From Apodemus sylvaticus (Eukaryota > Chordata > Mammalia > Rodentia > Muridae): a DNA stretch of 64,000 nt. Shown piece after piece: positions 12,824-24,005 of the stretch (position 1 is its first letter; every line of letters starts with the position of its first letter). Location: positions 46,574,514-46,638,513 of the forward strand of contig NC_067487.1 of the NCBI RefSeq assembly GCF_947179515.1, given 5' to 3'. Under the pieces are notes generated by a model. That model saw nothing but the letters and a program-made list of their open reading frames with translations. It had not been told where the DNA came from and did no database searches. The translations under genes and the position numbers were made by a program.

Positions 12824-13095
12824 CAGAAGACACAACGTACATTACGGAATTTATTACTCTTGGTTGAGCTCTCTGGGAACAAATGGTGAGCAGTAAACTG
12901 GAAGGCCAGGTTTATAAATTCAAAAGTAGGATTAGTAGATGTGTCTTTTCTTCCTCTTTAATTCTAAACAAAAATCTAGAATTTAAGGTGCAGGTTGGGG
13001 AGGTGCCACTGGCGCTCCTCACATCTGAGACTTTGTTTCTACTGAAAACCTAATTTCTTCCCCCAGATTGCTTTACCATACAGGAGAAAAGAATT

Positions 13096-13119
13096 CCCCC
13101 CCCCCCCCCCTTTTTTTTT
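13096..13119. repeat. C15-T9 homopolymer pair
   Basis: Fifteen C directly followed by nine T. Confidence 0.95.
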
Positions 13120-13460
13120 AACCTTTAGCCTGTAACACAGTTCGGGTGTATGTGAGTATTTTTTTGTTCAGTTTCATTTTCTCCGTTTAAGCTCAAAATA
13201 CAAGGGTTGTGGTACGTTTCATGGAAGTCAGGAGATGGGGGGTGGGGGACGGAAATGATCTCCTGGGCTTTCCTGGGAATGTGTCCAGGGCCCAGGACAA
13301 AGGAGAAGCACACCTTGATGCAAAGGGGCAGAGGAGGCTGATTTCACTGTAAATGAAACGCACTGGCATTCCAGATCAGCCTAGAAATGCTCTTCAGGGA
13401 CTTGTCTTTTCTCTCCCCTTCCTTTCAAATTTTACCCCAGAGAAAGCACTTGAGGTGATG

Positions 13461-13477
13461 GTATACACATGCGCGCG

Positions 13478-13549
<72 letters not shown>
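13461..13549. repeat. Compound (TA/CA)(GC)(CA)(GA) tract
   Basis: About 54 bp of alternating pyrimidine-purine (including eight GC units and then about 14 CA units) run straight into about 17 GA units. The first part is a Z-DNA-type sequence and the second is a homopurine triplex-type sequence. Confidence 0.97.
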
Positions 13550-13552
<3 letters not shown>

Positions 13553-13592
13553 TAACCATCTTCTATGAAGTTCATGAAACTAACTGGTTCAA

Positions 13593-13630
13593 GATATATC
13601 TATATCTATATCTGTATCTATATCTATATA
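13593..13630. repeat. (TATATC)n
   Basis: Hexamer-like TATATC/TATCTA units with one TG variation. Confidence 0.85.
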
Positions 13631-13688
13631 AAACCCTACCCTTCCTACGCATGGATTTCACACAAAGACCTAGATGTAAGCAAACCAA

Positions 13689-13720
13689 TTTTATACAAAA
13701 TTTCCAAATTTTGTATAAAA
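13689..13720. repeat. Perfect 32-bp palindrome
   Basis: Left arm ttttatacaaaattt (13689-13703), spacer CC, right arm aaattttgtataaaa (13706-13720). All 15 bp of the arms pair. Confidence 0.98.
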
Positions 13721-15551
13721 CAGGACAGCCCCCAAACAAACAACAAATCATGGGCTCCTAGAAACGGATTTGGCCAGAAACATAAGAAACAGAGTTGGGA
13801 GAGAGAAAAAGAGCAAGAAAAGGGGGAACGGAGGGAAGAAACCAGAAGGGAGACTGGAGGTAAGGAACAAAAGCTAGCCAGCGTGGAATGAGGATGAGTC
13901 CTGCAAGGGTAAGATATCTTCCTTGAACCCCAGGCCTCTCACACTCTCATACACCTCAGCTACGCGAGCCATCCAACGAACAAAACGATTAAGGAGGGAG
14001 CAATCCGTAAGCCAGTGCCTTGGGATAGAATGCCAGGAGTCACGGCGTTCATCTTCAGCTAAAGATGTAAAGCCAAGTATGGCAACGAGGTGCCCTTCTG
14101 TCCCAGTGTGTGGCCTGCCACCCTCCAGGTTTGCGTAGTCGAATCCCAGCACATGAGAAACAGAACTCAAAAGAGAAGTAAAAACCCAAAAGGTATCTGA
14201 GCCACCTATTTGGACATCATGGTGTCCCATACAAGTCACTACTTTCTGGAACCTTCCAAGTTCTGGGTTAACCCTGGCAGGGCTGGGTCAGCAACAAACC
14301 AGAACACTGTGCTGCTGAAGGTAGGGGACAGCTACGAGAGGGGAGGGGACACAGTCCTTCACCCCAGCCCCTGACCCTCTCAGTCTAAGGAAGAGGAACA
14401 GTTGCCTGTGCAGAACACCAGGGTGGGGTTGGAAAATCTCTCCCTGGGCCCTGCTCCTTAGCTTGAGACTGGGTGGAATTCAGGAGAGAGGACAAGTCAC
14501 ATGGGAATAAACTGGCCTTTCTACATCTTATCTCCAGGCGATTTTTATGATTCCATATGTCAACAAGTCATCATCTCTTCATGAAAACAGTAAACCATCC
14601 TCTGACCATTGAAACAAAACAACAAAACAATGCACCCTGTTTACAGCCTCAGGTATGAATTCCCTCCTGTGGACCGCACGCCAGATCCAACCAAGAGAGT
14701 TATAGCACTATTGCACAGTGAGCACATCTTACCTGGCAAGTCAGTATTGAAGTGTGCATGGCCCAGCACTAGATAAGACCATTGATGTCTTGAAGAAAAA
14801 AAAAAAACAACAACAAAAACCAAAAAACAAAAACAGATGCCTATATGGAACCTTCTAGAACTATGAACGCTAACCAGCGATGAGTTTCCTGGTGAGTTCC
14901 AGATTGATTTCCTCTGTGTCTTGAAACCAAAGAGTGTGATGGTTTCAGGAACAGTCTTACCATCTAAACGGCCAAAGCCTATCAGATTCTGGATATGTCT
15001 GGGGACTCTCTGACCAGTAACTCGTAAGGAGATGACCTGGGCCTAGCACCGGGGTTTTAGACTTGGTAGCCCAAGTCTTCTGGGAACAGCATTAAATGTA
15101 GGTGGGGTACTTCTACTGAAACTTCGTTTTTAAAAGAGCGAGAGAAAAAAAACCAAAACCCTGAGAGAACATCCAAATATTCATGTTGTCAAATTGTCTT
15201 CTAAATACTTTTATTTACATCTACAGATTTGTGCTGTTCCCCAATCTGACCAGAGAGACTTACTGCAGTGGGTAGCTGTGGGGTCCAGAGATGCATTACC
15301 ACTCAAATGTTAAAAATAAGTTCCACAGGTGGGGACATTTGTATTGTGTCACCACCACCCCCACCCCGTACCTCAAACTCGGAGACTATTAAGGGATGAC
15401 AGGACTGGCAGAAAATAAGAAGCAAGAAGATGGGGAGGAGGACCAGGGAAGGCGATCCTCTGGACAGGACATGGCTGTTACACATATGAACTTATAGCAG
15501 TCACATATGAATGTGTACACAATTCTACACACGACCCAGACTAGCACTGAC
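13721..15551. other. Unassigned non-coding stretch
   Basis: A G/A-rich part lies at about 13798-13865 and an A/CA-rich run at about 14790-14832. A 121-residue frame at 13874-14239 on minus has no known domain. Confidence 0.45.
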
Positions 15552-15895
15552 TAGAGATGGGCTCCAGAGGCCCAGGCGTACCTGAGGAGCTATCGGGCAA
15601 CGGATGGCCGCCTTAGGAAGGGGTCATTTTTCTTCACGCGCGTGACCACTGATAGGTGCCCACACGTCCCAGTGGATGAGCCCAGTTCCATGGTCATAGC
15701 TATGGGCAGCACTAACTGACTCAGGGGGCTCAAAAAGAATAGGTAAATAAAAAAGGATAAGAAATAGGAAGGAGGAAGGGGAGGTGGAATGGGGTTTCTG
15801 AGAGGAAGCAGAGGAGACGATATAGGTGGATAGGACCGAGATACGTGGTAGACGTGAAACGTTCAAAGATTGAGTGAGAAAAATAATAAACTGTC
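15552..15895 (+). mobile_element. Rodent L1 (Lx-type) 3' end
   Basis: Matches the old rodent L1 3'UTR: 'gaggagctatcgggcaac', 'gaccactgataggtgccc', 'tgggcagcactaactgactc', then G/A-rich sequence ending at 'gagaaaaataataaac'. It is strongly 5' truncated, with no ORF2 present. Confidence 0.8.
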
Positions 15896-15984
15896 TATTT
15901 TCATGAAAAGACAAATCAGTATGTTCAACACAATATTTAAAAAGTTAAAATTTTGTCAAAATGGCTTAGTTAAGATAATCACAT

Positions 15985-16195
15985 GAGGGCAGGAGAGGTG
16001 GCTCAGGGGTTAGGAACACTGGCTGCTCTTCTAGAGGATTCGATTCCCGGTACCCATGTAGTAGCTTACAGTGCTCTATAACTCCAGTTTCACGGGATGT
16101 GATACACTCTTCTGGCCTCGGAGGGTACCATACACCCGTGTGCTAGCAGACATACATTTAGGCAAAACACATAAAATAATGTTTTATTAAAATAT
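15985..16195 (+). mobile_element. B3 SINE
   Basis: gaggtggctcaggggttagg head, then 'gattcgattcccggtaccca', 'ctataactccagtttcacgg', 'acatacatttaggcaaaac' and an A/T-rich tail. Confidence 0.9.
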
Positions 16196-18310
16196 AGGAA
16201 GCACATGCAGCAGGCTATGGTTTAGAAACTAAGTTACTGCAGTCCCAGGGGCTCGTAGGCTATCCAGGCCTACGGAAGGCCCAAGACCCAAGGCACGCCA
16301 ATTGCTTCCACGGCAGCCTGAGACTCAGCCTGGGCTGCCGGGATGTGCTTATTCGTAGCCTTATCTTCATGTGCACACTACAGATTCACTTTTAAAGTTC
16401 TCAAAGCAAAGCTTCAAGAAAAATCCAAGAAGCAATTACCTGAGGACTTACTACAGAAGATCATATGACATTTAAGAGTCCTGCAATGTGGTCTTCCGAA
16501 AGAAAAAAACACCTCTAATCCATTGAGGGGGGAAGGAGGGAGTCCAAACTATAATCTGACCACACCCTACACTGAGAAGACACCAGGACCAGGGGAATAT
16601 AGGACACAAGCAAGGCCTCTCCTTGCTGTGAGAAGGAGGCCAGAGGAATAAATACCTCCACACGGGGCAGAGCCCTGACTGCCCAGGACAGGGGAGCGCT
16701 GAGCACACGGAGATTAAAAAGTCAGAGCAGGCTCCAGAGCCTGGTGTGGTGAGAGCTTCAACTGGATTAGGGTAAAATGTGCTTGCGGCCATGCAGGGAA
16801 GGGACTTGAGGACATTCAGGTTTAGGAAGTTAAGTCTCAGCAGAGTGCTGTTGGGAGGAGAGGCCAGGGTAACCGGGCCAAGTCCGAGGAGGGGCTGGCT
16901 GAGCTCCAGCAGTCACAGTGTGGGAATGCACAGAGGTGACCCACCGCCTGCAGCCTACAGGGTTACACAGAGAGGAAGGTGGAATCGGAACAGGAAATAG
17001 GGTTGGGGAGGGGGGGGAGAAAAAGCAGGAATTTACTTTTAGGAGCCACCAAGACAAACAGGCAGAGGACAGACAGGCAGTGTGAAAACCAGGCAGACTA
17101 AAACTTCATTAGCTGGTGGCAGGACTTATGGACTGGTTCTGTCTGCCAAGATTCCAAAGGATATCAAGTGGCCTCAAATATGCAAATACAAGCAGTGATA
17201 TGGAAAATAGACGTGGTTATAAATCAGCATCTGGGCTCAACAAGTTAGAGATTGGATTATGAAACTCAAGAGGGACCTGGGGACTGAAACTGAAAACTTG
17301 GACACGGTCAATGTAAAAATGACTGCTGTCACCGCCCCCTTGAGAGCAGGAGTGGAGAGGGCAGGGGCGGGGACGGGAGGGGACTCTAATTTTTTCACTT
17401 TATGATAAGCTTTTATTGTTTAAGTTTCTAATCAGGAGATACATCCTACTTCTAGAGATTTTTAAGATATCCATCTTTTTAGAGGGAAAAAAATAAAGAT
17501 CAAGTACAACAGACCACATCATCTTAGGTAGGAGTGCTTACTGCGTGTGGTCAGTCAGCCAGGCCTGGAAGGAACTGCAGTAACAATTGTGCTCGGAATT
17601 CTGGCATTGCAGTTTTTCTTCAGGGCCCAGGAGCCAGTGGGAAAGCATGGGCAGGCAATCAAATGGGATTTCGCTGATTCCAGGCCTGGGGATTAGGGAT
17701 GTTCGCCTTCCAAGTGACAGAAAGAACATTGGTTCTGTGGGTGTGGAGGCTGAGTCGTCATCCTCTCCCCAATCCAAAAGGGAAGGAAAGAGACAGTGGG
17801 CACGGGGTCCCTCAACAACCTGTGGGAGTCATGGTGTGTCTCAGCATGCCCTCCCAGAGAAGCAGGGAGGCATGACTTAGCCTTCTTTGCTGTCTTGAGG
17901 AGGCTCTCCACTGTCTTCTCTGAATCCTCAGGCCCTCTGAGAGGCTGGCACTACTGTGAGACTCCTTCACTAAATGATGCAGTAGAGTCTTCAAGGCTGG
18001 AAGACTCGCGGGTGGTCACGAAGATAGAACCATCTGAAAGGTTTTAAGACACACATCGCTAATCTCCAGCAGCGATGAACTTACGGTTGTAAGAGAATCC
18101 CTAAGTTCTACAAACTAGTCCTGAAAGTAGGAATGTCTCAGGCAGGTTAAGGGACACATCTTAGCTCTTCTGAACCAGCAAAAGCTGTGGTGGGGCAGCA
18201 GCCTTAAGGCACTATCTGGGACAAAGCATGTGACCGAGTGACAGCTGCGCATATCCTAAATGCAAACAGCCTGAGCATGTCCTGGACACACGCATGTGAA
18301 CTTTGTAGCG
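16196..18310. other. Unassigned non-coding stretch
   Basis: Nothing recognised apart from G-rich stretches at about 17003-17031 and 17342-17390; the second contains a GC-box-like ggggcggggac. No CpG cluster surrounds it. Confidence 0.45.
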
Positions 18311-18317
18311 TGCCAAC

Positions 18318-18352
<35 letters not shown>

Positions 18353-18552
18353 GAAGGAAGGAAGGAAGGAAGGAAGGAAGGAAGGAAGGAAGGAAAAGAA
18401 AGGAAGGAAGGAAGGAAAAGAAAGGAAGGAAGGAAAGAGAGAGAGAGAGAGAAAGGAAGGAAGGAAGGAAGGAAGGAAGGAAGGAAGGAAGGAAGGAAGG
18501 AAGGAAGGAAGGAAGGAAGGAAGGAAGGAAGGAAGGAAAGAGAGAGAGAGAG

Positions 18553-18631
<79 letters not shown>

Positions 18632-18632
18632 A
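18311..18632. repeat. 320-bp GAAA/GGAA polypurine array
   Basis: Uninterrupted purine strand made of blocks of AAAG and GGAA units with two GA-rich inserts. Stop-free frames rich in Lys/Arg/Glu on plus and Phe/Leu/Ser on minus are by-products of the repeat. Confidence 0.98.
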
Positions 18633-18650
18633 GCTCCTCCAAGGAGCTTC
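18630..18650. repeat. Hairpin at the array edge
   Basis: Nine-bp arms gaagctcct / aggagcttc with loop CCA, abutting the last GAAA unit. Confidence 0.9.
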
Positions 18651-19512
18651 CTTCCGGCAACCATCTGTTTCATTTTAGTTTTTCCACGTTCGCAGCTCTC
18701 TTCCTGTTTCCCTTCAGAATCCCCTTTTTTCTCTGTGACACATGGAAACATCCTGGCTTCTCTCCTCTCTGCATGCTCCCGACAGGGCAAGCCTGGGTAG
18801 TTTATCCCGGCTTTCCGTAAAAACACGTTTTCCAAACCTAGACTTGAATTATTATTATTCAAAATTAAGTGGGAGTCCCTGACCATGTCCAGGAACTCTA
18901 CTACCCGACTGGTGAGTGCCCTAACCAGCAGCGGACTTCTCTGTCCTCTCCTGACAACTCCAGTTACGGTTCCAACAAGAGGACTGAGGGAAAGGGAAGA
19001 TTGAGAGGAGGGGAGCTCCCCAGCTGGTGCCTGCGATTCAGAAATGAATCCAAGGCCTGTGGAGCCACACAGGTCAGACCCACCATCTTCAGATTAACTT
19101 GTTTCCACTTGGGAAAAGCACGTGGGGGGACCTGTGAGGGGTCACTCCTCCTCCTATTTGGAGGGACATCTTTGACATTCTTATAGCATAAAGGCCACTT
19201 CTGCATCTCGGGGGTCAGTGGTCATTCCTCACGCGTGAGTTTCAGCACTCATTCTAACCCTTGTCCAAGTTTCTGGAGACTCAAACCAGGTTCCAGAGGC
19301 GACATCCTCTAGAACTCACCGCTCAAGTGTGGCCTTTGTAGGTAACCAGACTCAGCGAAGAGCGTAAGCCTGTGTCGGACAGCTAGCAAGCTCAAGTCAT
19401 ACGAAGACTACATGGTTTTGTTTTGCCTTCCCCGATAACTTGCATTTCCTTCGCCACCAGTTCCAGCACACATCCTCGGAGGTGAAATTTCACAGTATTT
19501 GGCTGACTGTGC

Positions 19513-19527
19513 CTGCCCCCTTGTGGC
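19513..19527 (-). promoter_or_regulatory. Candidate CTCF motif
   Basis: Minus strand gccacaagggggcag. It fits CCASYAGRKGGCR except A at the Y position, and lies outside any recognised repeat. Confidence 0.5.
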
Positions 19528-19789
19528 TACCCGGGGTAATGCAATAAGCTAGGAAATCCTGACAGCACGGCAGTCTTAGACAACCAGAAACCGAATTTAC
19601 TTTATTGGAAAACTAGGAAGAGTTGGTCTAACAAAGTATAATTTATAAAAGAAAAGTTGCACAGGCAGAGATCTGACTTGGGCCTTTCTTATTTATCTAT
19701 GAACAGCTGCAGAGAAGGGAATCTGCTTACAAGTCACTGATCTGATCTGTTGTTCTAACCTCTTAGTCTAACTATGCTCTTTGGGCGGC

Positions 19790-19803
19790 GGGGGGGGGGG
19801 GGG
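19790..19803. repeat. Poly(G)14
   Basis: Fourteen G, preceded by GGGCGGC. Confidence 0.95.
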
Positions 19804-20134
19804 AGGTATGCTGCACTGCTAACGAGAGCTGGGGTGCTTCTAACATGCAACAGGGGCTCAGAAGGACTTGGCTAAGGTTATGTCTCTAGGAATGTATCCA
19901 AGGACCTCCCTCCTGGAGCACAATCAGATCCCATCCAAGGTCGACAGAGATCAAACTCTCAGGAACTGTGAGCCATGTCTTAGGTCTTCCCGGGTGCTTT
20001 TGTACACCCGGATCATTGTCATGGAGTCAAAGGGTTGCTTGGAAGGTCCGGGTCAAGCATTGCCTGAGCAAGGTCCACAAAGAGTGAGCTTCGAATCAAG
20101 GCAGGCAGATTCGGTTTACAAAGGAATTGGCCAA

Positions 20135-20271
20135 CCAGAGCATGATGGCCTATGCCTTCCACCCTGACACTCTGGAGGCAGAGATGCACAGATGTCCATG
20201 GGTTCTAGGCCAGCAAATGGATACACAGTGAGCCCCTGTCTCAAAAACCAAACAAACGAACAACAACAACA
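20135..20271 (+). mobile_element. B1-family SINE, diverged
   Basis: Degenerate 'catgatggcctatgccttcc', 'ctctggaggcagagatgc', 'ttctaggccagcaaatgg', 'gtgagcccctgtctcaaaaa' and an ACAACAAC tail. Confidence 0.8.
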
Positions 20272-20511
20272 ATGCCCAAGAAAGGCTCCTCCAAGTGGCT
20301 GTGTGGAAATGCAGTCTCTGTTCTTGGTGGTGTTGTGCCTTCTCTAGGTCGCTCTCCCTCCCCACAGGTAGCTGGCACTAGAAAGCACCTGACAGTGACA
20401 AGGCCCCTACGAGCCCCCCACTCCCCCACTGGCCTCTTCCTGGGAATTATCTGGAAGCACATACTTCTCTGGGTCCCTTCAATTAACCAGGGTCGGTCTG
20501 TTTTATCACCG

Positions 20512-20512
<1 letters not shown>

Positions 20513-20544
<32 letters not shown>
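20513..20544. repeat. (CA)n microsatellite
   Basis: About 16 perfect CA units. Confidence 0.97.
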
Positions 20545-20545
<1 letters not shown>

Positions 20546-20817
20546 CAAGTATACAATAGCTTCTGGTACAAAGGGCTCCTTAAAACTGTAAAGTCAGCTG
20601 GTCTTACCCCACCAGGCTTCCTAACCATCTCTAACCCACATCACAACATTCGCCATCCAGGCTACAGACTTAAAAGCCATACAGGACAGTCTCCTCGTGT
20701 CTCCATTTAAGAACGGTAGTGAATTCACTCTGAGAGTTAACAGGGCTAGCTCCCTAAAAGCAAACAGAATTACACACTCAAACAGGTTTAATATCCCCCA
20801 CCCCAAAAGACGTGAAA

Positions 20818-20832
20818 GGCGCCCTCTAGTGG
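20818..20832 (-). promoter_or_regulatory. Candidate CTCF motif (strong)
   Basis: Minus strand ccactagagggcgcc, a full match to CCASYAGRKGGCR, in unique-looking sequence. Confidence 0.6.
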
Positions 20833-20935
20833 ACTAACAGACTCGGAGAACACAAGACATGTCCCTGGATTGCTAGCAGTTAGCACCTTACAAGAGAAAT
20901 CTCAAACATAAGCTGAGTACGGGGCATGGGTGACT

Positions 20936-20966
20936 TCTTTTCTTTCTTTTTTCTTTCTTTCTTTTT
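20936..20966. repeat. (TTTC)n
   Basis: Imperfect TTTC/CTTT run. Confidence 0.9.
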
Positions 20967-21140
20967 GTAGTATGACTTAAGAACTAAGAAAATGTGAGAC
21001 CAACTCTTACTGAGAGTTACGAATAATTAAATACCAAAAGGAACATTAGATCACAAAACAAGCCCTTCCTTCTTCAATTCTTACAAGCTGACTAACATGT
21101 TAGAACTCAGGGTCCTCTAGAGGAATGGAACTCATAGGAA

Positions 21141-21751
21141 TACACACACACACACACACACACAGAGAGAGACACACTGACACAGACACACACACACAGA
21201 CACACACACACATACATACATACACAGACACACAGACACACACAGATATACACACACATAGACACACACACAGACACACACACAGACACCACACACACAC
21301 ACACAGACACACATAGGAATATATATACATACACACACAGACACACACACACAGACACACACACACAGACACACACTGACACAGAGACACACACACAGAC
21401 ACACACACATACATACACAGACACACAGACACACAGACACACACACAGACATACACACACAGACACACACATAGACACACACACAGACACCACACACACA
21501 CACACACAGACACACATACGAATATATATATACATACACACACAGACACACACACACATAGGAATATATATACATACACACACAGACACACACACACATA
21601 GGAATATATATACATGCACAGACACACACACACATAGGAATATATATACATACATACACAGACACACACACACATAGGAATATATATACATACACAGACA
21701 TAAACACAGACACACACAGAGACACACAGACACAAACACACAAACACACAC
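21141..21751. repeat. 610-bp CA-rich higher-order array
   Basis: CA units are punctuated by CAGA and CATA. In the right half a larger unit of about 34-40 bp, each containing aggaatatatatacat, recurs near 21315, 21520 (variant), 21560, 21599, 21637 and 21675. All frames are open on minus (Cys/Val/Leu-rich) because of the repeat and are not genes. Confidence 0.95.
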
Positions 21752-21846
21752 AGGCAAATCTCTGAGTTCCAGGCCAGCCTGGGCTACAGAATTCCAGGAC
21801 AGCCAGGGCTACACAGAGAAACCCTATCTTGAAAAAAACAAAAGGG
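21752..21846 (+). mobile_element. B1 SINE, 3' part
   Basis: Starts inside B1 at 'caggcaaatctctgagttcc' and runs through 'ggccagcctgggctacag', 'ccaggacagccagggctac' and 'agagaaaccctatcttg' to an A-tail. The 5' part is missing where the CA array abuts. Confidence 0.92.
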
Positions 21847-23794
21847 AAGAAAGGGGGAAACGGGCAGTTGTTCCAAGTCCCTTGAATTTTAGTTCATTTC
21901 AGATGTAGTCAAGTTCACTACCAATAATAGTTAAGTCAAGTTTGACCAAGAATATCAGTAACAATGACGCAACAGCTATCCCAAATAACCCACTAACTCA
22001 TGCCTTATTAATTGAGCAAACGCGCTTTAAGTGCTTAGAAACACTAATTACTGCTAATAGACACAATCCAGGTGATTACTAACCCAACTTCCAGATATTA
22101 AAATGGCTCTCAGGCCACACCTATGAAAAGACAATGCTCTTCAGGAGACCTGCAAATCCCTGGGAGAGTTAGAGCGATGCCTGAGGTATCCCTTTGGTTG
22201 ACTCAGTAGGCTAATATCAAAAGACTTTAATTCTATGCAAGTTTCTATAAATGGCATGGGCGAAAAGACACTTAGCTTTATGCATAACACTTTAAAACAT
22301 AATAAATAACATGGGAAAATACTTAGATTGAAAAATAGCTATAGACTGTTGAGTAATGGGTTCAATTATGTTCTTAGAACACAAAAATATACCTAGATTT
22401 ATGGAAGCACACATTTATTGAGAGGAGGAATTATATATTAACAGAAAAAGGAGTGGCAAATACTGTTTAAGGGTTATAAACAATTTTAATTAAAAATAAT
22501 TAAGTAGGAAAAGAAATTTAAATGTATTATAAACATAATTATTTCTCCTAAATGAAAAAAAAATTCAACTTAATTCACAAGATTGAGTCACAGTAGAAAT
22601 GGTCTATTTGATTTTTAAAGTTGGAGGACAACTTTATCAAAGAAATTCAATGTCTAACTCCCACACTGAGGACACAGACCTGGGTGGCATAGAAACCCTC
22701 TACGTCACACCTAAAAGCTGGCAGGACCAGCAATCCAAGTCCAATTTCTATTATCTGCCTAGATAAAAGAGTATTCCTTTGTTAACTCTTAAATTCTGGG
22801 ATCTATAAAGTGCTGCAATACTATCACAGATGAATCGTCTGGCCTTGAATGTGGACTTTTTGCACCATAGCGTCCACACAGCAGCATAATGAATGCAGTG
22901 CTTCAAGACCTGGCTTCCTTCCACACAACTAGACATGAAAAACTAAATATTCGGTGGTACTGACACCCAGAAGCCACCAGAGGGCACACTCTTCCACCTG
23001 TAACTTGAGGACCAGCTCCCCAAACAATGTTAGACTTCAAAAATTATTTCTTTCTGAGCACAAAATATCTCCAAGTCAGCTTAAACAGCCAGACAGAGCT
23101 AAGACAATTCTCAGGGGAGGTAGGGGGTGTCACACTTACTATGAAATTCTACTTCATGATGTGTCCACGTCCTGGATCACAACGTTGGCCGGCACCCACT
23201 ACAACACGTCCTCTTTGTGCAATTGAAACTCTTTCATCTTGTAACCCATCTTAAGCCTACGATTATCACTTAGGTTTAGAAATTCATTTCCTATGATTCT
23301 GCCACATCCTATCAGTCAGCTAAACTGCCTAAAGAAAACAGAACTGGTGAACCCTTTGTTAACAGGCAGAACAAACTTAAAACTAAAGGACAGAGCAGCA
23401 ATGCATGGTCCCATTGGAGTGGCACTGAAGTTTCCAACTCACATTATGTGGCAAATGGCTAGTTCAAAGGGCTTCTTTAAGACACATTCTGACCTCTCTT
23501 GGTATTTATTACTTCCCAACTTCTCTATCTATGAAGCCAGGATGACTATCTGGGATTTTTATCATGCTGGTATGTATTTCTAAAAACATGGAAATAAGTT
23601 ATAAAATAAGGAAACAGTCCCACAAATAAGATGGCAAATATAGTCCCACTGATTAATCTGACTCTTAAATTCTAATTGGATCTACATTTTAAATGCAATA
23701 AAATAAAATGAAGTCACAAGAATTTCAGCATATATATAAAGCAGTGGCAGTTTATATAAAGGTTTATATAAGGATTTTTATAAAAAGACTTCTG
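21847..23794. other. AT-rich unassigned stretch
   Basis: Very AT-rich at about 22230-22620. Holds the CTCF-like site at 22974. Frames of 60-96 residues have no recognised domain. Confidence 0.45.
22974..22987 (+). promoter_or_regulatory. Candidate CTCF motif (strong)
   Basis: Plus strand ccaccagagggcac, a full match to CCASYAGRKGGCR, in non-repeat sequence. Confidence 0.6.
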
Positions 23795-24005
23795 TAGTTT
23801 ACTTTTATGTATGGGCTGTTTTGCATGCATGTATGTGTGTGCCCCACGTTCATGCAGTTCCAGAGAAGGCCACAAGAGGGCATCAGATCCCCTGGAACAG
23901 GAGTTAAGGACTCTTTGTGAGCTGTCCTATGGGTTTTAGGAACTGAACTAGGTCCTCTGCAAGAAAAAGCAAACGCTCTTAACAGCTGAGCCATTTCTCC
24001 AGCCC
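23795..24005 (-). mobile_element. B3/B2-family SINE
   Basis: Reverse copy: 'gttttgcatgcatgtatg', 'catcagatcccctggaacag', 'ggaactgaactaggtcctc', ending in a clear promoter head ctgagccatttctccagccc. Confidence 0.92.
23870..23883 (+). promoter_or_regulatory. SINE-borne CTCF-like motif
   Basis: ccacaagagggcat inside the SINE at 23795. B2-type SINEs are known carriers of CTCF motifs in rodents. One mismatch to the core. Confidence 0.45.

Larger units (their letters stand above)
18651..20134. other. Unassigned stretch with a CTCF-like site
   Basis: Moderate GC. It holds the motif at 19513 and a 14-base G-run at 19790-19803. No repeat family is recognised. Confidence 0.45.

Noticed and set aside
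17342..17390. GC-box as a gene promoter
   Set aside because: A single Sp1-like sequence in a G-rich run with no CpG island, TATA or downstream reading frame.
18212..18886. Large open frames (up to 224 residues) on both strands
   Set aside because: Lys/Arg/Glu and Phe/Leu/Ser repeats translated from the GAAA/GGAA array. They are stop-free for compositional reasons only.
21100..21757. Three overlapping minus frames of 205-216 residues rich in Cys and Val
   Set aside because: All three frames are open at once over a CA array, which is the mark of a simple repeat and not a protein.
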